64,000 nt of DNA. Origin: Hamadaea sp. (GTDB lineage: Bacteria > Actinomycetota > Actinomycetes > Mycobacteriales > Micromonosporaceae). The stretch is taken from contig NZ_JABFVK010000001.1 of NCBI RefSeq assembly GCF_013362815.1, forward strand, positions 62,001 to 126,000, in the 5' to 3' direction. Below are positions 1-8,208 of this stretch, one piece after another (position 1 is the stretch's first letter; each line of letters begins with the position of its first letter). The notes beneath the pieces are model-generated. The model had not been told where the DNA came from. It worked only from the letters and a program-made list of their open reading frames with translations, and ran no database searches. A program made the position numbers and the translations under genes.

Positions 1-1214
1 CGGTGTTTGTGCGTACCCGGCAGGGCCTCGTCGATGCCGAGCTGAGCCAGCTTGTGCCGGGCTTCCAGCACGCTCTCCCGCGCCTTGGCCACGACTGGAT
101 CGGCGTGCGGTGCGCCATGGGCCGTCCGAGCCCGGGCCAGTTCGACGGCGTACCGGCATTGCGCACGCTGCAACGTGCGGACCGCGCGTTCCCCCTTGCC
201 CCCCGCCACCTTCTTGGCCTGGTGCCGGGCCCGAGCCCGTAGGTGAGCCTCGGCCAGCGTGCCCACCTCGCCCTCGGTCGCGATGTGTGGATCGCCGACC
301 GCGCCGAGTTCGGCCAGGTAGAACCGCGCCTCCCGGGATCGCGCGAGCCACGCCAGGCTGAGCACCAGGACCAGCGCGGGAATGCCCTTGATCAGCAACC
401 CGAGCAGGATGCCGCCGGCCCCGCCGCCCACACCGTCCGCGAGCAGCGGCGAGTTCCAGAGGAAATGCAGAAGCCAGGCCCCGCCGAAGCCCACCAAGGC
501 GCCCGCGAGCCGGTTCAGCAGCGAGCGCTCCGGATGGACCAGGAAGTACGCGATACCGCCGCCGACCAGTGCGGAGAAGATCGTGTGACTCCACAGCCCG
601 GCCAGGAACCCGCGAAGGAAGACGGTGGAGATGACCGGGCCGATCTCGTCACCCTGACCGGCCACGGCGACCGCGTTGACCGCGTAGATGATGTCCTCGA
701 CTATCTGGAAGCCCAGTCCGACGAGCGCGCCGTAGACCATGCCGTCCAGGACGCTGTTGATCTGCGCCCGCGCGATCAACACCAGGACGATGACGCCGAG
801 GCCCTTGAGCAGCTCCTCGACGGTCGGCCCGGCGATGGCCGAACCCCAGGCGGCGGCGAACTCGGGGGAGATGAGCTTGGCCAGGAGGTCGTGCACCGCC
901 CGGTTGCCCGGGATGGCGACGATCGGCGCGACCGCCGCACCCCAGGCGAACGCGGTCGCGAGCAGCAGCCAGGGCTCCCGTTCGAGGAAGTCCAGGGACG
1001 CGATGAACAGCCAGAACGGCACGGCGTACAGGCCGAACAGGACGATCGCCGTCAGGGTGGCCGTCGGCCATTTCCCGTACGCCGTCTCGAAGATCCCGAG
1101 CAGTCGGAGACCACAGACCAACAGGAGGCCGGCGAGCAGCCAGAACGCCGGCATCTGCAGCGAGCGTACGGCGCGGGCGGTCCGTGGCGTGGGACGGACG
1201 GAGGCGGTGGACAT
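1..1214 (-). CDS. PrsW-family intramembrane metalloprotease (3' end outside window)
   Basis: The frame opens with ATG at 1214 and is still open at base 1, so at least 404 codons are present and the C-terminus is missing. The N-terminal two thirds is a bundle of hydrophobic segments carrying the signature EELLKG near residue 133, a second acidic motif (VEDIIY, near 173) and a third helix with WSHTIF. Those glutamates and histidine are the usual zinc-binding/catalytic pattern of PrsW-type CAAX-like proteases, which cut anti-sigma factors or other membrane proteins within the bilayer. The visible C-terminus is soluble, helical and rich in Arg and Lys. It starts 7 bp after the stop of the membrane-anchored protein at 1222-1776, so the two are probably one operon. 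The substrate is unknown. Confidence 0.85.
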   Translation of the reverse strand, partial: MSTASVRPTPRTARAVRSLQMPAFWLLAGLLLVCGLRLLGIFETAYGKWPTATLTAIVLFGLYAVPFWLFIASLDFLEREPWLLLATAFAWGAAVAPIVAIPGNRAVHDLLAKLISPEFAAAWGSAIAGPTVEELLKGLGVIVLVLIARAQINSVLDGMVYGALVGLGFQIVEDIIYAVNAVAVAGQGDEIGPVISTVFLRGFLAGLWSHTIFSALVGGGIAYFLVHPERSLLNRLAGALVGFGGAWLLHFLWNSPLLADGVGGGAGGILLGLLIKGIPALVLVLSLAWLARSREARFYLAELGAVGDPHIATEGEVGTLAEAHLRARARHQAKKVAGGKGERAVRTLQRAQCRYAVELARARTAHGAPHADPVVAKARESVLEARHKLAQLGIDEALPGTHKH

Positions 1215-1221
1215 CGGCGGC

Positions 1222-1776
1222 CTACCTCTGCTCGATCGACGCGATGCTCGCCTCGATGCCCGTCATGAGAGTGGCCAGCTCCGGTTCGGCTCCGCTGACC
1301 GTCACCTCGATCGACCGCCCGCCACTCAGGAAGACGGCGTACCGGCCGAGGCGTCCGGGTGCGCTGTAGGACCCCTGTACGCCGGTCAGCCCGCCCTCGG
1401 TGGTCATCGGGTCCTCGGCTCCGGTCACTTGGTAGCCGCGCGTACCGGTGATCTTGGCGCGCAGTTTCGCCGCCGCCGCGCTCAGGTCACCTGTGAACGG
1501 CGCAACCACGATGACGTAGCGAACCGGGCCGATCAGGAACAGCGCCGTGCCCCGGTCAGCGCCGGGCCGGGTGTTCGTGAGGTCGAGTTCGGCCTGCTCA
1601 GGCGGGATGACCACGACGCCCCCGCCGACGGCGTACGCGCGCCCGCCGACCGTCGAAGCACCCGCCGGGACTCGGCGGTTGATCGCGGGCAGACCCCAGG
1701 CCACGAAGAGGATCACGACCAGCACGGCCACGCTGCTGGCGAGATTGCGCAGCAGGCGGGTCCCCGCGGTCGACAT
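1222..1776 (-). CDS. Hypothetical membrane-anchored protein
   Basis: A 184-aa protein with one N-terminal transmembrane segment (about residues 10-30) and no lipobox; the remaining roughly 150 residues should lie outside the membrane as a mixed alpha/beta domain. I do not recognise the family. It is translated just ahead of the PrsW-type protease with only 7 bp between them, so it could be a partner or substrate of that protease; this is inference from position alone. Confidence 0.75.
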   Translation of the reverse strand: MSTAGTRLLRNLASSVAVLVVILFVAWGLPAINRRVPAGASTVGGRAYAVGGGVVVIPPEQAELDLTNTRPGADRGTALFLIGPVRYVIVVAPFTGDLSAAAAKLRAKITGTRGYQVTGAEDPMTTEGGLTGVQGSYSAPGRLGRYAVFLSGGRSIEVTVSGAEPELATLMTGIEASIASIEQR

Positions 1777-1876
1777 GATCCGAAAGTAACGTGAGGGACC
1801 CCAGCGTGTCCGACTTATGCGTTCTTTCGGGCGACGCCCCTCATCAGCCGGCGGCGCGCTTCATCCGGCCGTGCGC

Positions 1877-3214
1877 TCAGCCGGCGGTACGCGGGTCCAC
1901 ACCGGCCGCGGCGAGCTCGAGCAACGCGTAGGTCGACTCGGTCAGCCCGATGATGAGCACGCCTTCCGGGCCGAACTCCTTCACCTGGGCCGCCTGGTCC
2001 GGGATCTTCAGATCTTCGGCCTTGCCGCTGGCCGGCACGTCGTACCCGACGACCTGGATGTCGATCTCCTCGACGCCCGCCTTGACGAGCTCCGCCTTCA
2101 CGCCCTGCTGGAGACCCTCGCCGTAGGCGTCCTTGCGATACAAAATGCTGATCTTGCGTACGCCGTCCCGCATGATCACGTCGGCCAGCGCGCGCGATTG
2201 CAGCTCGTCCGAGGGAGCGGCCCGGAAGAAGTAACCCTGGTCGTCGATCGAGCTGAGCGCGGCCGAGGTCGCCGACGGGGCGAACAGGATCACCTTCCGC
2301 GCCGCCGCCTCGGGGATGAGCTTCGTCGCAACACCGGAACTGCTCGGCCCGAAGAACATCTGCGCGCCCTGGGCGATCTGCGCGTCCATGGCGGCCTTGC
2401 CCTTGTCGGCGTTGGTGCCGTCGTCGCCGTCGAGGAACTGGATCGGCTTGCCCAGTACGCCGCCCGCCGCGTTGAGCTCCTCGATCGCCAGGCGCGCGCC
2501 GGCCCGCTTGGGCGGGTTGCTCCCGGAGTTGGTGCCGGTGATGGCGGTGAGCCCGCCGATGATCAGCGGTGCGCCGATCTCCTTGACCGAAGTCTTGACC
2601 GGGGCCGGACCCGGATCGGTGGAGGCCGCCGCTTCCGAGCCCGCCCCGACATACTCGGTGAGCTGCTTGTTGATCTGGCTGTCGGCGCTGAAATGCAGCG
2701 TCCCGTAGGACGTCGTCGACGGCTCGCCCTTGTCCTTGAACCCGGTCTTCACCGTGACGCCGACGTATCGGAGATCAGTGCCCTTGCGGGCCAGCGACAG
2801 GCAATCCTCCGGAGTGGAGCAGTCCTTGCCGCCGATCGTCACGCCGTTGATGTAGTTCTTGACCACGGTGGCGTCAGTCGTCCGGGCCAGCTGCGTCGCC
2901 AGCGCCATGATGATGATCGCGTCGTACGACTCACCGGCGTACGAGTAGTCCTTGAGATTGGGGTCGATCGCCCGCAGTCGCGCCTTGAACTCCTCGGTGA
3001 TCGGCGTCAGCGGGGTCGTGCCCTTCATGCCGTCGATGAGGCCGGGCTGGGCCTTGCCGACCGGCTCGCCGATGGTGTTCTTCATGTTGCCGTCGGCACC
3101 GTAGAACCGGATCGACTGGTGACTGCTGGTCGGATCGCTCTTCTCGCTGCAGGCGGCGACGCTCAGCGCCAACGCGGCGCACAGAAACAGTCGGATCCCG
3201 GGCGTTGGGCGCAT
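1877..3214 (-). CDS. ABC transporter substrate-binding lipoprotein (Peripla_BP_6 type), segments apparently permuted
   Basis: A 445-aa lipoprotein from ATG 3214, chosen because the lipobox VAAC (Cys22) follows at once and AGGAAGG lies upstream; the frame stays open further upstream. It belongs to the branched-chain amino-acid/amide binding-protein family. The order is odd. Residues about 34-185 (FYGADGN, GMKGTTPL, AGESYDAI, then TSYGTLHF) match what is normally the C-terminal third of the family. Residues about 213-445 (GAPLIIGGLTAITG, then FFGPSSSGVA, LYRKDAYG and GPEGVLIIGL) match the normal first two thirds. The protein stops at AAAGVDPRTAG, where the family would normally continue into the FYGADGN segment. 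An Ala/Pro-rich linker (about 190-212) joins the parts. It looks like a circular permutant. No permease or ATPase gene is adjacent, and the ligand is unknown. Confidence 0.85.
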   Translation of the reverse strand: MRPTPGIRLFLCAALALSVAACSEKSDPTSSHQSIRFYGADGNMKNTIGEPVGKAQPGLIDGMKGTTPLTPITEEFKARLRAIDPNLKDYSYAGESYDAIIIMALATQLARTTDATVVKNYINGVTIGGKDCSTPEDCLSLARKGTDLRYVGVTVKTGFKDKGEPSTTSYGTLHFSADSQINKQLTEYVGAGSEAAASTDPGPAPVKTSVKEIGAPLIIGGLTAITGTNSGSNPPKRAGARLAIEELNAAGGVLGKPIQFLDGDDGTNADKGKAAMDAQIAQGAQMFFGPSSSGVATKLIPEAAARKVILFAPSATSAALSSIDDQGYFFRAAPSDELQSRALADVIMRDGVRKISILYRKDAYGEGLQQGVKAELVKAGVEEIDIQVVGYDVPASGKAEDLKIPDQAAQVKEFGPEGVLIIGLTESTYALLELAAAGVDPRTAG

Positions 3215-3354
3215 GAGGGGGTCGCCTTCCTGAACGATCAACTCGCCCCGGAGACTAGCGCGCCACGGGTTCTGTCGGGAAGTGGTCAGCAAAGTTGTCC
3301 TTGCCCGTCTTGTGCCACCGTCCCGCGTTGACATGGCGTCGTACGCTCCCACTC

Positions 3355-3744
3355 GTGACCGCCGATCCACACCGCGTCTTCGAGGACGCGGCATTGCTGC
3401 TCGACCAGGCCCTGGCGGGCGACCGGGCGGCGGCGGTCGAAACCGTCGGCACCGTCGTAGGTGGTCAGGGCGCGTCCGGCGCGCTCGGCGTCGCGTGGTG
3501 CCTCGCCGGGACGATCACCGGCGACGGGAACCCGTCCGGACTGTGGTCGCTCGAATTCCCGGAGATCGACGAGGCCCAGTACGACGCGCGCTGGGTGGCC
3601 CGGTTCATCAGCGCGTACCTGAACGAGGACGAACCGACGGCGCAGGCGCTCGTGGGAGCAGCGCTCTCCGACGGACGCCTGGAGGACTGCCTGCTCACCC
3701 TGGCCGGATCGACGGTGGCCACGCTGCACCATCGTGAGCGCTGA
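3355..3744 (+). CDS. Hypothetical protein
   Basis: A 129-aa acidic, soluble, probably all-helical protein from GTG 3355. The open frame reaches back to 3295, but the shorter start lies at a sensible distance from the divergent lipoprotein gene. I do not recognise a family; regularly spaced Leu/Ala/Asp residues suggest a small helical repeat. It precedes the toxin-antitoxin pair by 27 bp and may share its transcript. The opposite strand is also open here, but the codon pattern and context favour this strand. Confidence 0.55.
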   Translation: MTADPHRVFEDAALLLDQALAGDRAAAVETVGTVVGGQGASGALGVAWCLAGTITGDGNPSGLWSLEFPEIDEAQYDARWVARFISAYLNEDEPTAQALVGAALSDGRLEDCLLTLAGSTVATLHHRER

Positions 3745-3771
3745 CCGGCCCGGCGTGTCATCATTTCGGGC

Positions 3772-4008
3772 ATGGCGCAGGTGAACCTGATGACCTCACT
3801 GCCCGAGCACGCGCTGGAGGTACTGCGCGACCGGGCCCGCCACGACGGCGTACCGCTCGGTGAGTGGCTCGCCCGGGCGATCTACGACAAGGCGACCCGC
3901 GACAGCACGGCCGACCCGGCCCGCAAGGACGCCGCCCGTCGCCGCCGCTTCATCGTCGACACCGAAGCCGAGCGCCACCGCCACTTCCACCAGGCTGAAC
4001 CCGCGTGA
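3772..4008 (+). CDS. Ribbon-helix-helix antitoxin-like protein
   Basis: A 78-aa protein. Residues 3-40 (VNLMTSLPEHALEVL, then LGEWLARAI) have the beta-strand/helix/helix layout of CopG/Arc ribbon-helix-helix DNA-binding proteins. The C-terminal half is charged and likely disordered until bound, as in antitoxins. Its TGA overlaps the GTG of the MazF-like gene (GTGA, 4005-4008), the usual coupling of type II modules. Predicted role: neutralise the downstream toxin and repress the operon. Confidence 0.75.
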   Translation: MAQVNLMTSLPEHALEVLRDRARHDGVPLGEWLARAIYDKATRDSTADPARKDAARRRRFIVDTEAERHRHFHQAEPA

Positions 4009-4307
4009 ACCGGGGCGTGGTGTGGAATTACTCGCCCGCCTCCGGTCCAGCCGTACGCGTCGTCGTCCTCTCGAACGAGGCGCACAACTCGGTCTCCTGG
4101 CCGGTGTGTGCGTACCTGACGAGGCGGGCGACGCCACTGGTGCCGACCATGGTCCCGCTCGCCGACCCCGACCCGGTGGGCGGCGCGGTAGACCTCGCCA
4201 CCCTCGGCACGATCAATCCGGACCGGCTCTCCGGGCCAGTGGGCATGCTCACGGGGGCCAGCCTGGCTCGCATCGGGGAAGCGGTCCGCGCCCTCTTCGG
4301 TCTCTAA
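4005..4307 (+). CDS. PemK/MazF-like toxin
   Basis: A 100-aa protein starting with the RGxVW pattern and continuing with VVVLSNEAHN, a central strand block, and LGTINPDRLSGPVGML followed by a final helix. These are the conserved elements of MazF/PemK-type SH3-fold endoribonucleases that cleave mRNA at short sequence motifs. It overlaps the antitoxin-like gene by 4 bp. The protein is at the short end of the family but looks complete. Activity and cleavage specificity cannot be read from sequence. Confidence 0.75.
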   Translation: MNRGVVWNYSPASGPAVRVVVLSNEAHNSVSWPVCAYLTRRATPLVPTMVPLADPDPVGGAVDLATLGTINPDRLSGPVGMLTGASLARIGEAVRALFGL

Positions 4308-4324
4308 TCGCCCTGGTACGCAAA

Positions 4325-4349
4325 ATGACCAGGCCGAAAGCCTGGTCAT
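4325..4349 (-). terminator. Rho-independent terminator of the tRNA cluster
   Basis: Ten-base-pair hairpin (TGACCAGGC / GCCTGGTCA plus one A-T pair) with loop CGAAA. Read on the minus strand it is followed by TTTTG and lies 9 nt after the 3' end of tRNA-Phe. Confidence 0.85.
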
Positions 4350-4358
4350 CGGTGGAGG

Positions 4359-4432
4359 TGGCCAGGGGCGGGGTCGAACCGCCGACCTTCCGATTTTCAG
4401 TCGGACGCTCGTACCAACTGAGCTACCTGGCC
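4359..4432 (-). tRNA. tRNA-Phe (GAA)
   Basis: Cloverleaf on the minus strand with acceptor stem GGCCAGG/CCTGGCC, anticodon loop CTGAAAA (anticodon GAA), a T-arm containing GGTTCGACC and discriminator A. CCA is not encoded. Last of three co-oriented tRNAs before the terminator. Confidence 0.95.
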
Positions 4433-4477
4433 GTTCAACACGAACGCCGCGCACACAACGCGCGGCGTCTGCGCTGG

Positions 4478-4551
4478 CGGTCCTGACGGGACTTGAACCC
4501 GCGACCTCCGCCTTGACAGGGCGGCGAGCACTCCAACTGCTCCACAGGACC
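4478..4551 (-). tRNA. tRNA-Asp (GTC)
   Basis: Cloverleaf with acceptor GGTCCTG/CAGGACC, anticodon stem CCGCC/GGCGG, anticodon loop CTGTCAA (anticodon GTC) and discriminator G. Middle of the Glu-Asp-Phe cluster. Confidence 0.95.
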
Positions 4552-4585
4552 TTGCTTCGCAGAGACTGTACCAGTCTCCGTTCCG

Positions 4586-4658
4586 TGCCCCCAACGGGAT
4601 TCGAACCCGTGCTACCGCCTTGAAAGGGCGGCGTCCTAGGCCGCTAGACGATGAGGGC
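4586..4658 (-). tRNA. tRNA-Glu (TTC)
   Basis: Cloverleaf with acceptor GCCCTCA/TGGGGGC (one G-T pair), anticodon loop CTTTCAA (anticodon TTC) and discriminator A. First gene of the co-transcribed Glu-Asp-Phe cluster. Confidence 0.95.
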
Positions 4659-4821
4659 GGCCGAACCATCATCGCACATTGCGACTCAGGTTGGTTTTGC
4701 TCCCATCCGGCCCCGCCGGAGGCCTGCAAAGCATATGCGATGCCCTCCCGGCCCGCCAAATCGACCTCCCCCTCCGCGCCCGCGGCCTTCTCGCTGAGCG
4801 CGGATGCTGGGTCGTGGCTGG

Positions 4822-5799
4822 TCAGACGGTTCCCGGTGGGAGCGGGCGGAGTGCGTACTTGGCTTTCAGCGCGGGCAGAATCTGCCGGAGCGCCGCGTTG
4901 GTCTGGCTGCGGTCGCCGCCGCCGTCGTGCATCAGCACGATCGAACCGTGCCCGGTGTGGCCGAGAACACGGCTGACGATCTGCGCGACGCCCGGATTCT
5001 TCCAGTCCCAGGGGTCGACCGCCCAGCCCAGCGGGACCTTGCCCAGCTCCTTGACCAGTTTCACCTCGCCGGCCGTCCACTCGCCACCGGGCTGGCGGAA
5101 GTAGTGGATCGGCACGCCGGGCACGACCGCGTGGATCGCCGCGTCCGTACGCTCGATGTCGGCCTTGATCTGGACATCCGTGCGGTGGCCCAGCCGCAGG
5201 TCATGCGACCAGCTGTGGTTGCACAGCGTGTGACCCTCCGCCACCATCCGGCGTACGAGGGCCGCGTTCGCCTTCACCTGGCGGCCGATCAGGCAGAACG
5301 TCGCCTTGATCCCGGCCGCCTTGAGCTGGTCGAGCACCCTTGGCGTCCAGGTGGGCTGAGGGCCGTCGTCGAAGGTCAACGCGACCGACCCATCCGTCGT
5401 ACGCGTGATGACCGAGCCCTTGGGCGGCTTCGACTCGTCGACCTTCTTCGGGACGACAGCCGGCGAGGGCGACGGCTTCGCCGACACGGAGGGGCTCGGC
5501 GACGCGGAGGGCGATCCGGACGCACTCGGCGTCGTGTCCGAGTTGTTGCCCGAGAGGCAGCTGCCGAGAGCGGCGACCCCGAGGATGGCCACGAACCCGG
5601 CGCTGGCCACCGATCGGCGGGCTCGCGACGACAGCACGCTCTGGCCGCGGGACCAGGCGTGCAGTCGACGCAGCCGGTCGAGCGACCACGGTACGAACGC
5701 CGCCCCCGCCCGCATCAGCAGGCGGCCGACGGCCTTGAACAGGCGCAGCAGGCCCGTGGCGGACCGAACGGCCAGCTCCCGGGCACGGGGCACCGGCAT
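4822..5799 (-). CDS. Polysaccharide deacetylase (NodB domain, carbohydrate esterase 4)
   Basis: A 325-aa protein with a basic cytoplasmic N-terminus, one membrane segment (about residues 65-82), a Ser/Pro/Ala linker and a C-terminal NodB domain. The catalytic motifs are visible: TFDDGP (general base and metal-binding Asp), HSWSHD (two metal-binding His), RQPGGEW (motif 3), DPWDW (motif 4) and IVLMHDGGG (motif 5). Such enzymes remove N-acetyl groups from peptidoglycan or other cell-surface polysaccharides outside the membrane. All key residues are present, so it should be active. It stands alone upstream of the tRNA cluster. Confidence 0.9.
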   Translation of the reverse strand: MPVPRARELAVRSATGLLRLFKAVGRLLMRAGAAFVPWSLDRLRRLHAWSRGQSVLSSRARRSVASAGFVAILGVAALGSCLSGNNSDTTPSASGSPSASPSPSVSAKPSPSPAVVPKKVDESKPPKGSVITRTTDGSVALTFDDGPQPTWTPRVLDQLKAAGIKATFCLIGRQVKANAALVRRMVAEGHTLCNHSWSHDLRLGHRTDVQIKADIERTDAAIHAVVPGVPIHYFRQPGGEWTAGEVKLVKELGKVPLGWAVDPWDWKNPGVAQIVSRVLGHTGHGSIVLMHDGGGDRSQTNAALRQILPALKAKYALRPLPPGTV

Positions 5800-6033
5800 G
5801 CATTCCTCCCCAGGACCGCTGCCGGCAGGTCGGGGGTGGTGCCCTCACATGGTTCCCCGTAGACCACCGTGAGGGTCGCCGGCAGTCACAAGCGCCCAGC
5901 CTTCCACGAGCGAGGCGATCACGCGAGTCCGACTCGCCAGGTCGATCAGGGAGTCGAGGGATCGATCACCCGGAACCCTGGAACCCGACCTGGGAAAACG
6001 TCGTTGATCACCCCGATAGGTTCATGATCGCGC

Positions 6034-6077
6034 GGAAAGGGGCGGGCCGCGGGAAAGGGGCGGGCCGCGCGGAAAGG
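6034..6077. repeat. 18-bp tandem repeat, two full copies plus a partial third
   Basis: The 18-bp unit GGAAAGGGGCGGGCCGCG occurs exactly at 6034-6051 and 6052-6069, followed by GGAAAGG at 6071-6077. It lies in the 294-bp spacer between the deacetylase start and the idi stop codon; no gene is visible in that spacer. Confidence 0.85.
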
Positions 6078-6093
6078 CCAGGGGTGGAAAGCG

Positions 6094-6630
6094 TCAGGGC
6101 AAGGCGAGCGCCGTCACACCGGGAAGCCAGGGGGCGTACTGAGTCGGCGAGGCAGCCATGGCGGTACGCAGGTCGCCGGGGTCGACCCACCGGACGGCGT
6201 GCACCTCGGCCGGGTCCGGCCGCAGCGGAAGGTCGTCGACGATGCCGAGCAGCACATGGTCGTATTCGTGTTCGACCAGCCCGGTGTCGGGGTCGTCTGC
6301 GCGGTAGAGGTGCACCCCGACCTCGGTCAGGCTCACGTCGGCCGTAACGCCGAGCTCTTCGGCGAGCCGGGCGAGTGCGGCGTCCACCACTGTCATCCCG
6401 GGCGACGGGTGTCCACAGCAGGCGTTGGCCCAGCGCAGCGGGAACCGCGTCTTCACGGCCGCGCGCTGCTGCAACAGAAGTCGGCCGGACGTATCGAGGA
6501 GGTGTACCGAGAACGCGCGGTGCAGCCGGCCGGGGGCGGTGTGGGCGTCGGCGACGGTCGCCTCGCCGATCGGCGTACCGGTCTCCGAGACCAGCTCGAC
6601 CAGCAGCGATTCGCGTACGAAGGAAGTCAT
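6094..6630 (-). CDS. idi: Isopentenyl-diphosphate delta-isomerase, type I
   Basis: A 178-aa Nudix-fold enzyme that interconverts IPP and DMAPP, the C5 building blocks of isoprenoids. The type I signatures are present: RAFSVHLLD, the catalytic-cysteine region WANACCGHP, the Nudix-like metal motif around AALARLAEELG, and EHEYDHVL with its metal-binding glutamates. The length matches the family. The ATG at 6630 overlaps the crtI stop (ATGA), so the two genes are translationally coupled, supplying C5 units for carotenoid synthesis. Confidence 0.93.
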   Translation of the reverse strand: MTSFVRESLLVELVSETGTPIGEATVADAHTAPGRLHRAFSVHLLDTSGRLLLQQRAAVKTRFPLRWANACCGHPSPGMTVVDAALARLAEELGVTADVSLTEVGVHLYRADDPDTGLVEHEYDHVLLGIVDDLPLRPDPAEVHAVRWVDPGDLRTAMAASPTQYAPWLPGVTALALP

Positions 6631-8114
6631 GCGAGGTCTCCTGTGATCCGGCGGGCGGCGAGCTTGCCCGAGATGAGCACCATCGGCACACCCACACCCG
6701 GCTGCGTTCCGCTGCCCGTGAAGACCACGTTGGACAGACTCGGATGCAGGTTGCCCGGCCGGAACGGGCCGGTCTGGGCGAACGTGTGGGCGTACGAGAA
6801 CGGACTGCCGGCGACGTGTCCGTCGCGCGCCCAGTCGGCCGGGGTGACCACGTGCGAGATCTCCAACTGCAGGCCGAGGTCGTAGTAGCCGCGTTGTTCC
6901 AGCGTCGCCATCAGTTCGCCGGCGTACCGGCGGCTCATGGCGGTCGTCCAGGTCACGGGGGCCACCGAGAGGTTCGGCACCGGCGCCAGTACGTAGTAGC
7001 TCTGCCGGCCTGGTGGCGCGGCGCTGTCGTCAGTCTTCGTCGGGTTCGTGACCAGCAACGACGGGTCGGTCATCAGTTCACCGCGGTCGATGACTTCTTC
7101 GAACGTACGCTCCCAGGCCCGCCCGAAATGCAGGTTGTGGTGGGCGATCCCGGGGTAGTGGGCGCGCGCGCCGAGGTGCAGGACGACGCAGCTCGGGCTC
7201 GGCCGCAGGCGCTCCAGCCGGGCCGGGGCCGGCGTCGGGAGCAGCGAGAACGCGGCGGCCAGGTCGGGGTTCAGCACGATGACGTCGGCCGCGATGCGCT
7301 CCCCGTCCGCGGTATGCACAGCGACCGCCCGGTCGCCGCGCGTCTCGACGCCGGTCACGGTGGTGTCGTACCGGAAGGTCACGCCGTGCTTCACGGCGAT
7401 GTCGGCCAGCGCCTGCGGTACGGCGTGCATACCACCGCGCGGGTGATAGACCCCGGCGACGGTGTCCAGATAGGAGATCACCGCGTACAGGGCGAGCGCG
7501 TGGTCCGGGGCCAGCCCGGCGTACAGCGCCTGGAAGGAGAAGATCCGCCGAGTCCGGGAATCGGCGAAGAACTGCGAGATCTTGGGGCCTAGGCGGCGGA
7601 AGCCACCCGTCAGCGCCAGCTTGATCAGGTTGGCCGTGAGCAGGTCCCGCGGGCTGTCCAGGTTCCGGTCGATGAAGTCACGCCGTTCCAGCCGCCACAG
7701 CCGCTCGGCCCAGCTGACGAACCGGCGATAGCCGGCGGCTTCGCGGGCGCCGCACAGCTCGGCGACGGCCTGTTCCATTCGGTCCTGATCGGCGGTGACG
7801 TCCAGCGTGCTGCCGTCGGGATAGTGCGCCCGGTACGCCGGATCGAGCGGGATCAGGTCGAGCCAGTCGTCCAGGTTCTCGCCGACCGCCGCCATCGGCT
7901 CGGCGAGCAGGTCGGGTGCGGTCAGCACGGTCGGGCCGAGGTCGAAGCGGTAGCCGTCCAGCTCCAGCCGACCGGCGCGGCCACCGGGCTGGCCCGCCCG
8001 CTCGATCACGGTGACATCGCGGCCCGCACCGGCGAGATGCAGGGCACACGCCAGCCCGCCGAGGCCCGCCCCGACAATTATGACCCGATTTGTCTGACCG
8101 GAGATGGTTCGCAC
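6627..8114 (-). CDS. crtI: Phytoene desaturase (CrtI family)
   Basis: A 495-aa flavoprotein that introduces double bonds into phytoene. The N-terminus carries the dinucleotide-binding motif GAGLGGLACALHLAGAG followed by the E of ERAGQPGGRAG. The C-terminus has the CrtI signature region TGSGTQPGVGVPMVLISGKLA. I chose GTG 8114 (VRTISGQTNRVIIVGAG) because it fits the usual short N-terminus; another in-frame GTG at 8153 would add 13 residues. It is coupled to idi downstream and divergent from crtB (94-bp gap). The number of desaturation steps, and so the end product, cannot be read from sequence. Confidence 0.9.
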   Translation of the reverse strand: MRTISGQTNRVIIVGAGLGGLACALHLAGAGRDVTVIERAGQPGGRAGRLELDGYRFDLGPTVLTAPDLLAEPMAAVGENLDDWLDLIPLDPAYRAHYPDGSTLDVTADQDRMEQAVAELCGAREAAGYRRFVSWAERLWRLERRDFIDRNLDSPRDLLTANLIKLALTGGFRRLGPKISQFFADSRTRRIFSFQALYAGLAPDHALALYAVISYLDTVAGVYHPRGGMHAVPQALADIAVKHGVTFRYDTTVTGVETRGDRAVAVHTADGERIAADVIVLNPDLAAAFSLLPTPAPARLERLRPSPSCVVLHLGARAHYPGIAHHNLHFGRAWERTFEEVIDRGELMTDPSLLVTNPTKTDDSAAPPGRQSYYVLAPVPNLSVAPVTWTTAMSRRYAGELMATLEQRGYYDLGLQLEISHVVTPADWARDGHVAGSPFSYAHTFAQTGPFRPGNLHPSLSNVVFTGSGTQPGVGVPMVLISGKLAARRITGDLA

Positions 8115-8208
8115 GTTTCGAATCGTCGCACGCGGCTCCCGGCGAACCCGCACCGGCAGGCCCCGTACCCTAGCGTTCTGGTGATTATCCGACAGAGCTG
8201 GGAGACGG

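Noticed and set aside
3286-3732. 148-codon minus-strand frame opposite the 129-aa gene
   Set aside because: Shadow frame rich in Arg; the plus-strand frame fits spacing and composition better.
4397-5080. 227-codon minus-strand open frame across the tRNA cluster
   Set aside because: It runs through three intact tRNA genes and part of the deacetylase gene; not a protein.
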